Part shown: piece after piece, positions 27,117 through 40,800 of the stretch | Numbering within the stretch: the first letter of the stretch is position 1 | How the letters are laid out: every line of letters starts with the position of its first letter | NCBI GenBank assembly: GCA_001599715.1 | Contig: BCHU01000006.1 | Location: 664,765 to 728,764 of the forward strand | DNA from: Phaeotremella fagi | Taxonomy: Eukaryota > Basidiomycota > Tremellomycetes > Tremellales > Phaeotremellaceae | Length of the DNA: 64,000 nucleotides | Direction of reading: 5' to 3' | Position numbers and translations under genes: made by a program | Notes under the pieces: generated by a model | Database searches by the model: none | What the model was told of the DNA's origin: nothing | The model's input: the letters and a program-made list of their open reading frames with translations, nothing else

Positions 27117-27241
27117 TCATATTCATTATATTGCATGTTTGGTTATAACATTATTATTCACGTCGTACTGATCGAAGCCTCATTAATCTCGTTATGGATA
27201 TTCCAACAAACAAACCAACAACACTTCGTGAAACTTAATCT

Positions 27242-30200
27242 CTATTTAGCAAACCAGAAATCAACACTTTTGGGAGCAACACCGAAAGCAATCTTTTCAG
27301 GTATTTCAACTCGATCACCAGTGATATCTGGAGACGTTATGTCAACACAAATAGTCAATTACAATGTGATACTCACCCAGAAGTCTAACTTTCAGCGCTA
27401 GCTCAGTCAGTATCTGTATTTGAAAAAGTATCAGCAACATCCCAGATCCCATCTGAAACAATGTACATACGTGGACATAATTAGCAGAATCCTGAGTAGC
27501 CATTCCACTTTCATTCCTTAAAACTCTGATACCATCAGTCCATTCAGCCAATTGAGCAGCGTGAACAGCGTCCAGATCGATCAAACTCAAATCCTCGCCG
27601 CACATCAAAGAGAACGACAGTTTCGAAACCAAATTAGGTGACCTAGAGTTCACTGCGCATCCAGTTGATAGACGGACATCGGTAATATTGGTGATCTCAA
27701 CTACAAGGTTGTTTAGCGATCATCGTTCAACATGATGTATGAAAGCGACTTACTCCTTTCTCTCAGATTTTCAAATGGCGGATTGACATCCTGTCGATGA
27801 GCAAATTCATCCCAAGCCAAACTTCGTCGATTTGGAGCCTTAAGTACGATATGAGTATAGATCTGACATGGTTGCTGTTCACTTACGAGTCTGACAAAAC
27901 GAAGAGGTTTCGCTGGATTGGATCTCACAGATGACTGGATTCCATTGACGACGACCAAAGCAGAATTGAACCATGCACCTAAGGTTTATCTCTGTCAGCT
28001 TTAGTCGTTATTTGGATCGAGCAGCTGACCCTGTAGCATACAACCAATTCTATGAGACCATGAAAAGTCAGTACACTAACACCCCTACTGGATCGAAAAA
28101 GACGCACCTCTGTTCCGCCATCACATCATAAGCTTCTCTACTGAGAGACTCCCTCAGCTCCCTTATCGCCGCACGACTCATGAGTCCATCTTCCTTCTCC
28201 AACAGTTCCATTTGTCGGTCACGAATGGTCTTATAATCAGTCTCCAAAAAATCGTTTTCAAGATTCAACCAAGTTTTCGAAGCTTCATCAGTCAACGACA
28301 ATCGGATCTGTGATCTGACTAAGAGTGTCAAACGGTCGAAATCTGCTAATCTTGATTCTGATTCTTGCCACATTCTAAAACAATCAGTTCAGTCAGTCAA
28401 CTTGAAATGATTACTGAAAACAAGTGTATTTACCGTAAAAAGAACCGAAGAACTAAGTGATGCAACCTAGGGAAGTTTAAGAGAAACAGTTGGAATGATG
28501 CCGGTCTAAGTTGATTCGATTGATTGACTTTGTAATGTTCACAGAGGATTTTGACAGATTCGGCACTGAAACGTTTGGTATTAGAATCATCCTTGACAGT
28601 TCAAAAAACCTACCTAGCGGTTCCTAATGGACATTGTCTATCAAGAGTCTTTGCCTCTTGCTCCATGATGACCTAAGTCAAGGTTAGATAACCAATCTCT
28701 GATTATCAGTCAGACTTACATTCTGGAAATTCTCCTCATGCGTAGCGAAATAGTACTAAATCAAATTAGTCGTGTCCAAAACTCAAGTCACTCACCAAAC
28801 ACTCTAATCCCAACTCGCCAACATCCCTAAACAAAGCGGTCTCGGTGATATCTCTGTTCTCCTCACCAACCAAACCCAATCTCTTCCAACCACTCCTTTC
28901 CCTTCGAGCACCAAAATGACTCTCACCACTACGCAAACTTTGTAAATCGGGTGAAACAGGGGGCTCTTGGCCAAGTTTCCCGATTTCCCATATTTCACGT
29001 AACATCCTTTCCTGCTCTGGATGTCTGGCCGGACGGACTGGTTGAAGACGTTTGCGTTGAAGGACGGTAGCGTATCGTGCTTGGAAAGATAGGATTTGAG
29101 GTTGGACTATGTTGTTTGTACAGGTTGGCATCAGGCGCTGAACAGTACATGAAGCGTCAGTCGACCCAGTTTATAGCACTCCCGGTAAGACTCACAGATA
29201 CATAACGACGGATAGCAAGTCCGTCAAGAGTTTTGATCAATTCGTCATACGATGCACTACCCTCTTGATACGCCGATCTCATCAAAGAGTTGATGAATCC
29301 GAGACTATTCGGAAGTCAACAATGCAATACTAGTCTCACAGTAAACTCATTGACCCACCTCTGAGAAGCTAATTCAAGATCACCTCCAGATTCCAATCTT
29401 TTAACGATAATTCTCATAAACTTCTCACCACCACTTCCACCAGCCTGATCTTCAAGGACCTGACCAACTAACTTCATCCTTCCATAGACTCTATCGAATC
29501 CATAGACGTTGACAGAATCGCCATCGTCATTATGATCATCTCCGTTTCCAACCTTTCCTTTGCCCTTGGCACCGGATTCCTTGAATTGCGGTGAGGAGAT
29601 TACCAATTTTCGAGCTATTGCTGTAGCTGGACGAAGGATGTTTGGATGTGATGAAGTAGCCATCAAGGTTAATATTCTATCAATGAAGGCGTTGGATAAG
29701 TCTCCCCATCCGTGTTCAAATTCTAAAATCCCTCGAACACCTTGAAGCGCATACTGACACGGCATTGATCCAATAAGCATCGTCTAAGAAATGTTACACG
29801 TAGAAATGAACTTACGGCCAAACTGTTAACAGGCAGACCACCTTCATCTTTCAACAACAATCTGACCAACATTCTGATTCCTCCTTTGAACATGAATTCA
29901 ACAGCGAAATCTTCTTCTTTGATGTATTTCTGTAAATTAAACAGGGCCAATTTGATAGGCAGAACATTTGGATGGTCGACGATTGTGAAGCCGAGATCAT
30001 TCGGTGAAGTAGGTGAGGTTGATGATATTGGTGATGTAGTAGCTTGTAACGAATTGATCACGTCAAGAGCTTCAGCAGCTGAAGAGGGCACAAGTCTATA
30101 TTCACTCGTCAATATGGTTGATAACTCCTTAACAACGTTGCTTACTTGAGTGTATCATGATTTTTAACTTTACTAGGTAAGTTAGTTTGAGTGACTAGAT

Positions 30201-30539
30201 TATCAGCTTCATCTCGTAGAGCTAAAGTGATTGGGTGTTCTTGAGCATCGAATGATATAGCCATGACTTCAACTACATGTCCGACTCTCTAAAAAGTGGC
30301 TCAGCGTTTATTTTTGTAATTGAATTGAGTTGCCAGAAATGTAAACAAAAAAGCAAAGAACAACGTACAGCTTCCGGGTCAATCCTAGCTGGTATTCGAC
30401 GACCTAAGGAGATTAGATGTTCAGTTGGTATTCTTGACCTTTGGACATGATCATACATACCTTTATATACGACATAATTGGTTGGGATGGCATCTTTCTT
30501 GGTTACCGGGACAGGAGCTTCATGACTGTTTGTACTCAT
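27242..30539 (-). CDS. ELMO domain protein (ELMO1-like)
   Basis: ELMO proteins partner DOCK-family exchange factors to activate Rac. ATG 30539 opens MSTNSHEAPVPVTKKDAIP. After many short introns comes an armadillo-like helical N-terminal half (IKLALFNLQKYIKEEDF; GIRMLVRLLLKDEGGLPV; GVRGILEFEHGWGDLSN). Then the ELMO domain follows: SHFGARRERSGWKRLGLVG, DVGELGLECLYYFATHEENF. The C-terminal part looks like the PH domain found after ELMO (GCMLQGAWFNS, RPAKPLRFVRLAPNRRSLAW-like strands) and ends SVDFWFAK. The last intron (GTGAGT..CCAG, near 27300-27375) restores LLDITGDRVEIPEK. Stop is at 27242-27244. Confidence 0.85.
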
Positions 30540-30837
30540 TTTGAGTCAGGCGTGGATTGATTTTCCCTCCTTTGAGTATTAACCTTGGTAGTAGAGATGC
30601 AGATGGTGTGGGTTTCTGGTTGATTCGACTTATAATAGATGGAAAAAAGTATAAGAAATGGAAGTTGAAAAGAGGGAAGATAAATAGTGATAACCTTGTA
30701 GTGTATTGTGGTCAGTTGTTCTCAGGCACGGTTATAAATGTTCACGATGATAAAGGTCATTGTGATCACCAAAACAGCTACTCTCATAACTATATCAATA
30801 TAAATATATCACATATATATCTTCATATTCAAGGTGT

Positions 30838-32676
30838 ATGGAACGTATACCATTGAAACCAATAGCTGATTCAATGAATTCGGACAATGATAGGAGGTCA
30901 ACAGATCAACCTATCTCTCAGAGGAACAACGAAGATCGTTTCGAAGATGAGCATATGAATGAAGAAGAGGATGACGAGGATGTAGATGAGTTCATCAAAG
31001 GTATTTCTTTCTTATAGATCATCCAACCATGACACTCAACTATACCAGCTCACGATACACCGACAACAAGCAAACATGCTCGAACTCGATTATTCCTAGC
31101 CTTCCTACTTTTCGGTTTGCTCAATAATGGTAAGCCACACCTCCAAGCTATCAACTGACATATCCAGTTCTCTACGTGATAATCCTATCAGCAGCGTTAG
31201 ATTTAGTCTCATCAACAACTCCAAAAGGTGTCGTAGCGTTCTTCAACATCTTCCCAGCCCTCCTAGCCAAAGTATTTTGGCCATTGATCTCAAACGGTCA
31301 AATCAGATATGGACGACGTGTGGGTGTATGTACAACACTCAGTTGGTTAGGTATAATCGTAAGTAACGTATCATCAACAGAAACTGATCATGTAGACGAT
31401 CGCATTCTCTTCATCATTGTATCCAAGACTCTTTGGAATATCCTTAGCATCCTTATCATCTGGTTTAGGTGAATTAACTTTTTTACAATTAACCACTACT
31501 TTGCCAACAACATCCTCGTCAAGGACGGCGTTGGGTGCTTGGTCAAGTGGGACTGGAATGGCTGGTATAGCAGGTGCTGGAATCTGGTGGATCCTCAGAT
31601 CTTTAGGTGTGAAAGTTGGTCTAGGTATCTCCAGTGTAGGTGACTCCTCTTGCTGAAAGGACATTACTGATGATAGGACGGCAGATACTCCCACTTTGTT
31701 TCCCTGCTACTTATCTACTTCTTCTTCCGCCCTTTTCTCATTTAAAAGATCAAGGAGCAGTATACGAATCGCTCCCGTCCTCCGAATTCAACGACCAAAC
31801 TCCTTCGACAACTTCAGCTATACCTGATCAACCGACGACAAAGGACAACGTGCGATTGAGCGTCACCGAGAAAATCCAACTCCTCAAACCATTATTGTTC
31901 AGATACATGTTAACTCTCTGCCTGGTATACATCGAAGAATACGTCATCAATTCAGTCAGTTATTAATCGTCCCAGAATCATTGATTAGAACTGACACTTC
32001 GTCTCCAGGGCGTCGCTCCAACTTTAGTATTCCCAATACCGACCTTTGGAATCTGGTCTAAAATCTTCAAATCACCGCGAGATTACTATCCATTCTGGAG
32101 TCTAACATGTAAGTCCCTCCCCCCCATCCCCTAAAACCCAAAAAATTAAATCACCAAAGACCAAACATTCGTGTTCCTATCCCGATCCTCTCTCTCTCTA
32201 GGTTTACCACCAATCCCAAAATCCCTCCTCCCCCTCCCAGCAATCATCCAATGTCTAACCCTCCTCCTCCTAACTCTCCAATCATCGTTATTCATCTTCA
32301 CCTCCCCACTTTTCACTCCGCCCAACACTCCGAAAGAAGGTGTGGACAGAAGTATCTCTTTCGTGTTTTTTCTCATTTGCTTGGAAGGGTTGTGTGGGGG
32401 CTCGGCGTATGTTAATACCTTCTTTCATGTGGGTAGGGAAGGTGATGGAGACTCAGATGAGGTTGATTTGAAAAAGAAAATGGAGAAGGAATTTAGGATC
32501 GGTGCTGTTGGTGCTGCTGATTCCCTTGGTATGTTTTTGGCATTCGATAGACAACTTGCTTGTGTTAACGATCATCTCCAGGTATTTTATTCGCTTCACT
32601 CATCTCTATGCCGGTTGAAATAGCACTCTGTGATACTCAAGTATCGAGAGGTAGAACCACTTGCAGAGACTTATAA
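30838..32676 (+). CDS. BTN1: Battenin homologue, vacuolar membrane protein
   Basis: Fungal homologue of CLN3, a polytopic vacuole/lysosome membrane protein involved in vacuolar pH and basic amino-acid homeostasis. ATG 30838 starts MERIPLKPIADSMNSD with an acidic N-terminus. Helices include TRLFLAFLLFGLLNN and VLYVIILSAALDLVSS. Conserved family blocks are ISLASLSSGLGELTFLQL, ALGAWSSGTGMAGIAGAG, CLVYIEEYVINSGVAPTLVF and ICLEGLCGGSAYVNTFF, and the end is ILFASLISMPVEIALCDTQ. The introns I checked (e.g. LTYQTF and DSLGILFA) restore the frame exactly. It converges on GUS1 with fewer than 100 bases between stop codons, so 3' UTRs probably overlap. Confidence 0.93.
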
Positions 32677-32773
32677 TCTTCATCTAGAATGGGAAACATC
32701 AACATTGTAGCTATATGCATAGAACCACAAACTTCTTTCAAACGTGTTTCTCCATCGAAAACCTGCCTCTCCA

Positions 32774-35700
32774 TTAAGCATCATAAATAGGTTCGCTCTC
32801 GAACATGTTAACACCTTCAGCCTTAGCAGGGACTTCTTTATCACCGCTAAACAACCAAATTCATCAGCGATACTGTCACTCCAATATGAATTGAATTGAA
32901 AAAAACATACTAAATCTTGTCAGATTGGAACATTCCAGTTTTGACTGGAATCTCGAATCCACTATCACCGTTTGAAAGCATGATTCGAGTTCCGTCTTCA
33001 CCAACGACCGTTGATTTGATCGTCGAAATGACACTTTCAGCGGTAGTGGAGATAGTCGAAGCTGCTGCCGTTGCTGCACTTGCGATAGCGGCGGTCGCTG
33101 CTCCTACGACACCTGCAGCAGCTGCTGTTGCTTTGGGTGCAGTTTTGCCCCATGAACCTTTAGCTCCGCCTGCTGGTTTAGGAGTTTCAGCTGCTGGTTT
33201 AGCTTTGAGTGTAACAGTTTGAAGACGACCACTATATTATTGAAAGAATATTAGTTGAACTCTATCTTGCATCACTAGTGATCAACCTACTCAGGAATGA
33301 AACCGAATTCCATACGTCCCTCAGCATCTTTTGTTCCTTGACAGATATAAAATCCTTTTCTCTCAAATTGAATGATATCCCATTTCTTCAAATCTTCAAC
33401 TTCCTTACTTGCCAAAGCGTTGACTCTGTATTCAGTCTTTGGATTGGTGATGGCGTCCAATGAATCGTCTTCCTCTAATTTCTTTTTGGTGATCAAGTAA
33501 TCGTATTCGATAAGTACGACTGGGATTAATGGGTTAACGTCGGTAGGGGCAGATAACCAAGTTACTTTTTTGGAAGTTTTCTTGAAATCCCCTTCGAGAT
33601 GGAGATCTAGTTTCAGATGGTTGACTGAACCTGTTGAATCTGTTTCCTTGGCTTTGACAAAGGCGTTCCCCCAATCCATGACGGTGATCTAAAGTTTACG
33701 GTATCAGCTATTGTATGTATTCACGAACAGCTGACCTACTTCTTCATTGTCTCCGAAAGACAAAGCATCCTCTTGTTCCATGATCAATTTGGAGGAGTAG
33801 ACTTGTTGTTTAGTTCCAACATCTGGATTCTTCTTGTGTAAAGGTTTAGCGAGAACCTCAACCTCCTCAGTCTCACGTCCGATAACATCAACAGTGACTC
33901 TAACGAGCATATCAGTGTTGCCTTCATTCAAAGCTCAACCGTAAACGTACAATTTATCCTCAGCGATAGCCCAGTATCTGGGGGCGATAGGATCGATAAC
34001 ACGTTTGTTGACAGACCAGATACCATCCCATTCGAGTTGCATCGTCATTTGAGAAGCACCTTGACCGACGATATAGTTTTTGAGACCTTGAACTGTCATT
34101 CCGCGTGATCGAATACCTGCATGTTTGTCAGCTTGATCCACTTCCACATTGCTCCAGCTCACCTCGAACAGTTGGGAAACGAGGATCATCCCATCCTTTG
34201 ACAACACCTTTCTCAACGAGGTACTTGAGCTTTCTCTTGGACAAAACAGTGTAAACAAAATCGATACGACTAGAGTGTGAATCAGTTGAAGCCCCGGACG
34301 AGAGAATTGCAAAACTGACCTGAAATCAAAGATTTCAATCTTGGGGAAACCAAGGGCATCTAAGAACCATTGGTATTGTTCGTGACGAGCTGCGTACTCG
34401 TTGGCACGAAGAGCATGGGTAACACCATCGATATGATCAATGATTGGACATGCGAGATCGTAAGTTGGATAAGCGAGGTATTTAGTACTACGAAATGTCA
34501 GAACAGATATACGACGAATAGCATAAAACTTACCCAGTAATATGATGTGATCCTTCGACACATCTGTAGACGACTGGATCTCTCATGGTTCCATTTTTAT
34601 GTTGATAATCGATCTTAGCTCTTAGACCCCATCGTTTCCCTTCAGCAGAACCTGTCAACATTTCTTTGAATCTCGCAAGATTCTCTTCGATAGTTGCGTC
34701 TCGGTTTTTAGATGGGATCTCAGCCCGACGTTGCTCTTTGACCTAACAACGATTTAGTTTCAAGCTGATCTCAAAGAAAAAACAGATGACTCACAGTTTC
34801 TCCATCGGTATCATCCATGAAAGCGTTACCATCTCTGATAAGTTTTTCGGTGTATTCTTGGATTTTATCGAAATGATCAGAGGTATGGACGATTTTGTCG
34901 TAATTGACTTCGATCATTGCGAGATCTTCTTTGATGGAGTCTTCGAATTCTCCCTAAAACGTGAATTGTCAGCAAGACATCATACTAATTGGAGATAAAT
35001 TGTAAATACCTCTTCCTTGAGTGGATTAGTATCATCGAAACGTAACAAGAAAGTTCCTTTATATTGATCAGCCAAGAATCGATTGAGGATAGCAGCTTTC
35101 AAATGTCCGATATGAAGATATCCAGATGGTTCAGGTGCTATTAAATCATCAATTTCCAATGAACTCAATCCCAAAATCGAAAAAGATCCGACATACCAAA
35201 ACGAACAACGACTTTTCCTGGGACAGCGTTAGGTAAAACGACTTCAACGGTTTCCATTTTCTTAGTCTTCTTGGATTTATCCCAATCACTCTTGGATTTC
35301 GCACCAGCTTCCAAGAGGTTCTTGAAGAGTGGTAGAGATTCAATGTGGGTGAACCATCTTTGGAAATGTGGTCTCCCTGGTTTTCTCAAGATACCTTGAG
35401 CTGACGAGTTGGCTAAACAGTGTTCATGTTCAGTGACCTAGTTGACGTCTGAGCTTGGAATTCGACTTACATCGAATGGTTCCCCAAATTTGACAATCTC
35501 CAAAACCGGGATTGGGTCCAGAGAAATATGTTCTGATTGAGTTTATCGATCAGTTCTCAATCTTGATGGGAAAGAAACTTGAAACTCACCTATAAGCAAG
35601 ATAATCATCTAAAGCATCAAAGATGGATGAAACGTCGACAAAGGGAGTAGCGCTATCGAAAACTTTTGGTAAACTTGGAAGGGGGATCTATAGTCCTATA

Positions 35701-35925
35701 TCAGACAGTAACAATAAATGTATAAGAGGTTTCAAGTACCTCTTTACCAGGAGCGTTCTTCTCCAATTCCCCACGAATAGCGTCGACACCTTTGATAGAA
35801 TCGTAGGTTGGCTCACTGGTTTCTGATAATTCACCATCGTAAACTATTTCACCACCGTTCAAAGCTACTAAAGCAAGAAGTGCGTATGGTGGTGATGGCG
35901 TCAATGGTAATCTTAATGTTGGCAT
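32774..35925 (-). CDS. GUS1: Cytosolic glutamyl-tRNA synthetase
   Basis: Charges tRNA-Glu with glutamate in the cytosol. ATG 35925 gives a GST-like N-terminal domain ([21 protein letters not shown]), as in yeast Gus1, which binds Arc1. The class I catalytic domain has the HIGH motif in [15 protein letters not shown] and the KMSKS equivalent in VLSKRKL. The anticodon-binding beta-barrels include [12 protein letters not shown] and [16 protein letters not shown]. An apparent in-frame TGA near 33940 is removed by a 51-nt intron (33900-33950) that restores EDKLVTVDVIG. The C-terminus is unusual: an Ala-rich hydrophobic stretch (about 45 residues) followed by two MFxSxxIY-like motifs, ending at 32774. 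Length and motifs otherwise fit the eukaryotic family. Confidence 0.95.
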
Positions 35926-36084
35926 GATGATCGTTTATGCAATGTAATGAGATTCAAGATTAAAGTAAAAGTCAAGAAATCAATCCTCGAAATGCAACTC
36001 GAGTGGAATTCAAATTCAACTTTTTTTTGGTGGCGAAAAGATCCCAAGATGATGAGTTAAAAATACAAAGAAAATTCATTCCAT

Positions 36085-37346
36085 TTATCCAGGTCTCAAA
36101 TCACCCGGCATCCTATCAACAGACAGCAAATCATTTCTACCAGCACCAACTAAAGTCCTTCTTGTCCCTTCCCCACCCACCTCGTCAACAGGGTTACTAG
36201 GCGTTCCTTCACCAGAAGTGTTTTCTGGACTAGGTGTTCTAGGTGGTGTACCGATCGGTGTACCACCGGCAAAAGCTCTTGGTGGTGGTGTAGGTGATGG
36301 TAGATATATTATTAACTTGATTAGATGTTTGAGAGATAATGAGAATATTTTGGGGGGTTCGGATTTCTTTTTGGGTTTGGCGGATTTCGTAGATTTGATC
36401 GATTGGAGGAGGGAGTTCGCTTTCATTCATGATTAGATTTGTGAAGAGGGCAATGAATTAGAAAATGAACTTACATGGACCATCTTTATTTGTTCCTAGT
36501 GGAGAAACTTCACGATCGTCATCCAACCATACACTCGATTCTCCAATGTTCAAATCGACCGAATCATATTTCTTTCCCCGGTATTTCCTACGTCTAGAAA
36601 CTCGAGATGAAGAAGCACCTTTGATTCCAGATTCCAGATCGAACAAAACATCGTTCTCGGCGTCGTCACTATCTTGAACATCGTCGTCTTCAGTTGGATA
36701 AGTGTGAAGAGATTCGGAAGGTGGTAAGAGTAAATCATCAAATTCGAAGATTTCACTGTGATAGATTGTCGATTGATTTGTCGTTAGATATGAAACTGTT
36801 AATGAAGTTATTTGGAGTGTGTATAGTAAAATATCCAATAGTAGGACTCGAGTTAGAGATGCTGGATTCGCTAGAATACAAAAAGAATCAATCAGCAATA
36901 AATAATCGATGGGATAAAGGAAACAATCTCACCTTGTCCAACGAAATCTAAGATGATAGATTTAGATCCAGTAACGTTGGAATCACCAGCGAAATCTAGT
37001 AGATGTAATAAACCAGCCATAATATTCATGATTGACAACATGAAAACCAGGGAGAATAAAGATCTTTCAGGATGAAGTGTTCTTGGTGCTGTTATTTCTA
37101 TAATTCAATAATTTCAGTTCAATCTTATTGAATGAGATGTCGAAAAAGTACTTACGGATTTGAGCTAGTATACGAGATATTAGAATTAAGATGTTGGGTG
37201 AATAAAAATGTTGCATGAGACCTATTGCGTGGGTTGTTGTTGCCAACTATTATCAGATCGATGTTGATTAGTTGAAACTCAAGTTAGAAAAAAAACTTTT
37301 CACTCACCGATGACACTGCATGTCGTCTTTGCGGTGCGTACACCAT
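36085..37346 (-). CDS. DUF1746-like fungal membrane protein
   Basis: Exons starting at ATG 37346 (MVYAPQRRHAVSSLATT) join through several short introns to the stop at 36085. Three hydrophobic segments are seen: SPNILILISRILAQI, SLFSLVFMLSIMNIMAGLLHL and LTRVLLLDILLYTLQITSLTV. An acidic loop and a Pro/Thr-rich C-terminus follow. The xQRRHAV..L opening and paired hydrophobic segments resemble the fungal DUF1746 domain, whose biochemical role I cannot name. A good 3' splice site sits just upstream of the ATG (CTGAC..CAG at about 37350-37370), so an extra 5' exon is possible. The last intron joins KDGPS to NSLLQSIKS. Confidence 0.6.
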
Positions 37347-37869
37347 ATGACTGAATCAAATTATTAGGTCAGTCGAGAAACGTAGAGAAGGAGATTGATG
37401 ATATAAGTAAAAGGATGGTCGAATGGATCAAAGAAATGTCTGGACAGCGTGTCACCGCAAATTCATGTTCCTTCTGTCCGAATTTTGTACGATGAATATG
37501 CCGTTGATTCGAGTAATCCAGTGGGTGGTACTGTTGTACAATACTGTTTGAGTTTGTCAATGATTTTATTTGTATATGGATGATATATTGAAGATGTAGA
37601 TTGAATGGTGACTGTTCCTCCTCTTCAGTGAACCTAGACCCTTCCAAGGCTTGATTCAAGACGCGTTAAATAAAGTCAATAATATTTACATCTTCTTCAT
37701 CTTCTTTCAATCTATAATCAATTTAAAAACTTGTATAATCAGCTTCGTATCTTGTCTGAAATACAACTTGGAACGACCCCAGATATGTTCTCTATCGATA
37801 CATAGATAAAAAATCTCACCCAAACAAATCATTTACGGTTTATAAAGTCCAAATTTCAAAACGAAAACA
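37347..37869. other. Divergent intergenic region with possible unannotated 5' exon
   Basis: About 520 bases lie between divergent starts. A minus-strand frame of about 95 codons (37369-37659) lies just upstream of the DUF1746-like gene. It could supply an upstream exon, but no splice pairing gave family-like sequence, so I do not call it. Confidence 0.4.
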
Positions 37870-40800
37870 ATGACCTCTCTTCCACCAGAGGCAGGACCGT
37901 CAAGAGCAGGACCTTCTCGAGCCTCATCATTCTTCCCAGCTCCATTCAGGATAGACGATTATCGACCTTCACCCTCCCCATTCAATCCATACAGATCATC
38001 ATCAGCCCGACCGTTCCAACGCTCAAATTCAAATTCAAATTTCATTCCAAATTCCAAATCTAAAATCATTCAAGTCACACCAGACAATCTATCAACTCTC
38101 CGAAGAGATTCCACGATAAGATTGTTTGACGTTTGGGAATCTATCGTTGATAAATATAAAGATATCAAACCAGAGGACGACGATGAGATCGATATCAACA
38201 CTGGTGAGATTATCAGGGATCGAGGTAAACTACGTGGATTGAACACCAGGGAATTTGGGGAATTGGAACAAGGTCAGGAAGATCCTCTGCATACTTTCAT
38301 AACTCTCGATGAAGACGCTATGACGTTCTCACATGAATTCAGTGAAGACGAAGATGAACTTGGTGATTGGGACGAAAAATCAGGTTTAGACGCTCAAATC
38401 GATAATCCAGATGATACGGATTTACCGCTCGAACATTCAACTCCTATAAGAAGTAAAGAGGATGACGAGGATTTGGTTGAATTCTTGAAAGCTGAGGAGG
38501 AACGGAAACAATTCTCTGAGAATAGAGATGATTTGGATCAGGAGGATGATGAAGTTTCATCATCGGAGATTTCTGCGGATGACGAAGAGGATGTTCGATA
38601 TTCTAGATCTCATAGTTTGAGACCTGGACTTGTGGGGACTAGGATTTCAGTCAGTTTAGATGATCTGTTCCCAATGGCGGAACTTCAGTTGTCGGATGAT
38701 GAATTGGTAGCTGAAGATTCTGATGATGAGGCGACGAGAACTTCTCCTGTTCCATCACCAAGTCCGAGTCCGAGTCCAGAGGTAAGGTCTGCCTTTTCAC
38801 ATATGGACAACATGTACTGATTTTATCCTTAGTTCCAATACAAAAGATCACCTTCTACAGTACGACCAATCCTTGAGGTGGTTCTACCAATCAAAAGATC
38901 AATGTCGTTACCATCTATCAGTCATATTCCAAGCAGACCAAAATCGACGGAAGCATCTACACCAACGTTAGATGAATTATTTACTCCCACACCTGAACCA
39001 GAACCTCAATCTCAACCTCCTTCTCAAAGAGACATCCCCGTTCGACCAACACCCACCTCAAGAACTTCATTCACACCATTACGATCAGTGTTAAAATCCA
39101 CACCTGCACCATCTCTCAATTCTCTATTCACCCCACCTCGCGATCTCCAACATTTAGCTTTATCAAATCGCAGTGGTCGTACCGATAACTCCACACCTCA
39201 TTCCAGAGTCCATTTCTCTGATCAAGACGAATATTCACCTGCACCTTTTCTCTCTCGATATATTTCACGGGATAGTTCTATTCAAACCAGTAGGAAAGGA
39301 AAAGAACGTATGGTTGGAGAAAGACCTTTGGTGGCCTTAGCCCCAACGACAACGACAACTAAATCGCAATCTGTACCCACCACCCCACGATTACAATTAG
39401 TCCCCGGTTTCAAAGATAATTCACCGTATTTCCCCGATTTGAGATATCACTGGACAGGTCAAGGTTCACCTTACGTCTGTAAATTCTGTGTTGAAGCTGG
39501 TGGGGAACGGAAAGACAAAGCTGCGTACTGTAAAGGTCGAAACAGTAGATTCCACTGTCGACTAGAGAATAAACGTTTACGATCCAACAGTGTCGTTGAG
39601 AAACGACATCGATCAGTGGCTTTGCCAGGGAATAATTCTGTGGGTTCACAGAGGATAGGCAAGAGGTTCTCTTTACCGCCGTCTTCACCTTTATCTGGTG
39701 GTGATGATTTCTCGTTTTCTGCTGGAAGGATGGTTGTGGGGTCTAGGAAAAGGATTGTTTTGTCTGATACTAATTCGACGAGTCCTGGGTTGGCGGTTTC
39801 GATGAATACGCAATTCAGTTCTGGAGGGTTGAGTTCGATAGGATCTACATCGATCTCAAGACCGACACCACCACCTTCTATGCCACCATCTTCACCAACT
39901 TTCCTTCGTCAATCTTTACCACCTAAATTCAAGTCCAGTCTTCATTCCAATCAAACAAAGATTGTCCGACCACCTTCACCTGATCCCCTTGATTCAGATG
40001 GAGGATCCGGTCTCGAAAACGACATTGATTCATCCGACGACATGAATCTGAATACCAATTTCTCATCTTCGTCTTCGTTATCAAGAAAAATGTTACAAGT
40101 GCGAGCAGCCGATGTTGGGATCACACTTGAATCGCATTCTGGTAGATTACCTTCAAGTTTAGTTAACACTCTTACGAAATCTATGGGAACCATCACTCCA
40201 TCTTTCTCATCTACTTTAGGATCTGTCGCCAAAAGCCCGGTTACCAACGTTTTACCTACCCCACCGAGAAGCTTCGGTTCGAACGGTTCAGGTTCGACGC
40301 CCAGGCCAACACTTGGATCTACTGTTTTGTCTTCTGACAAGAATCAGAACGGTAGTTACGTTTTACCGACTCCACCTAGGAGTTTTAGTTCTTCGTCAAC
40401 GTCGACTTCGACTTCGAAAACTATCAAGAACACGACTGTTTCACCGGCTAGATCGATCTCACAAGGTCAAGGGTTGATGTTACCACCGCCAGTACCGTTC
40501 CCCAATCGTCAAACACCTTCGGAATCTGATACTGAGATTCATAAATCTACACCGACTGGCGCTGCCACTGCCACTAACACCACCACCAACCGACAATGTC
40601 ACTCGTCACCCTTGAAAAGAAGATTGACAAAGGAACAACAGAGAATGAAAGATTTCGTCGATGAGGTTGAAAATTCAGAACCTAGTATCATGTTCCGAAC
40701 GAAATCACCGGCTGAGATCAGATATCGATCAATGTCTCTGTCGAGGTCAAGACCGAAACCGAAACCTATATCTACCTCTCCAAGTCCCACGATGATACCT

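Noticed and set aside
33900..33950. Apparent in-frame TGA breaking glutamyl-tRNA synthetase
   Set aside because: It lies in a 51-nt intron (GTACGT..TTAG) whose removal restores EDKLVTVDV in frame.
37369..37659. Minus-strand 96-codon frame as first exon of the DUF1746-like gene
   Set aside because: A 3' splice site exists before the chosen ATG, but no donor gave a convincing in-phase join or family-like residues.
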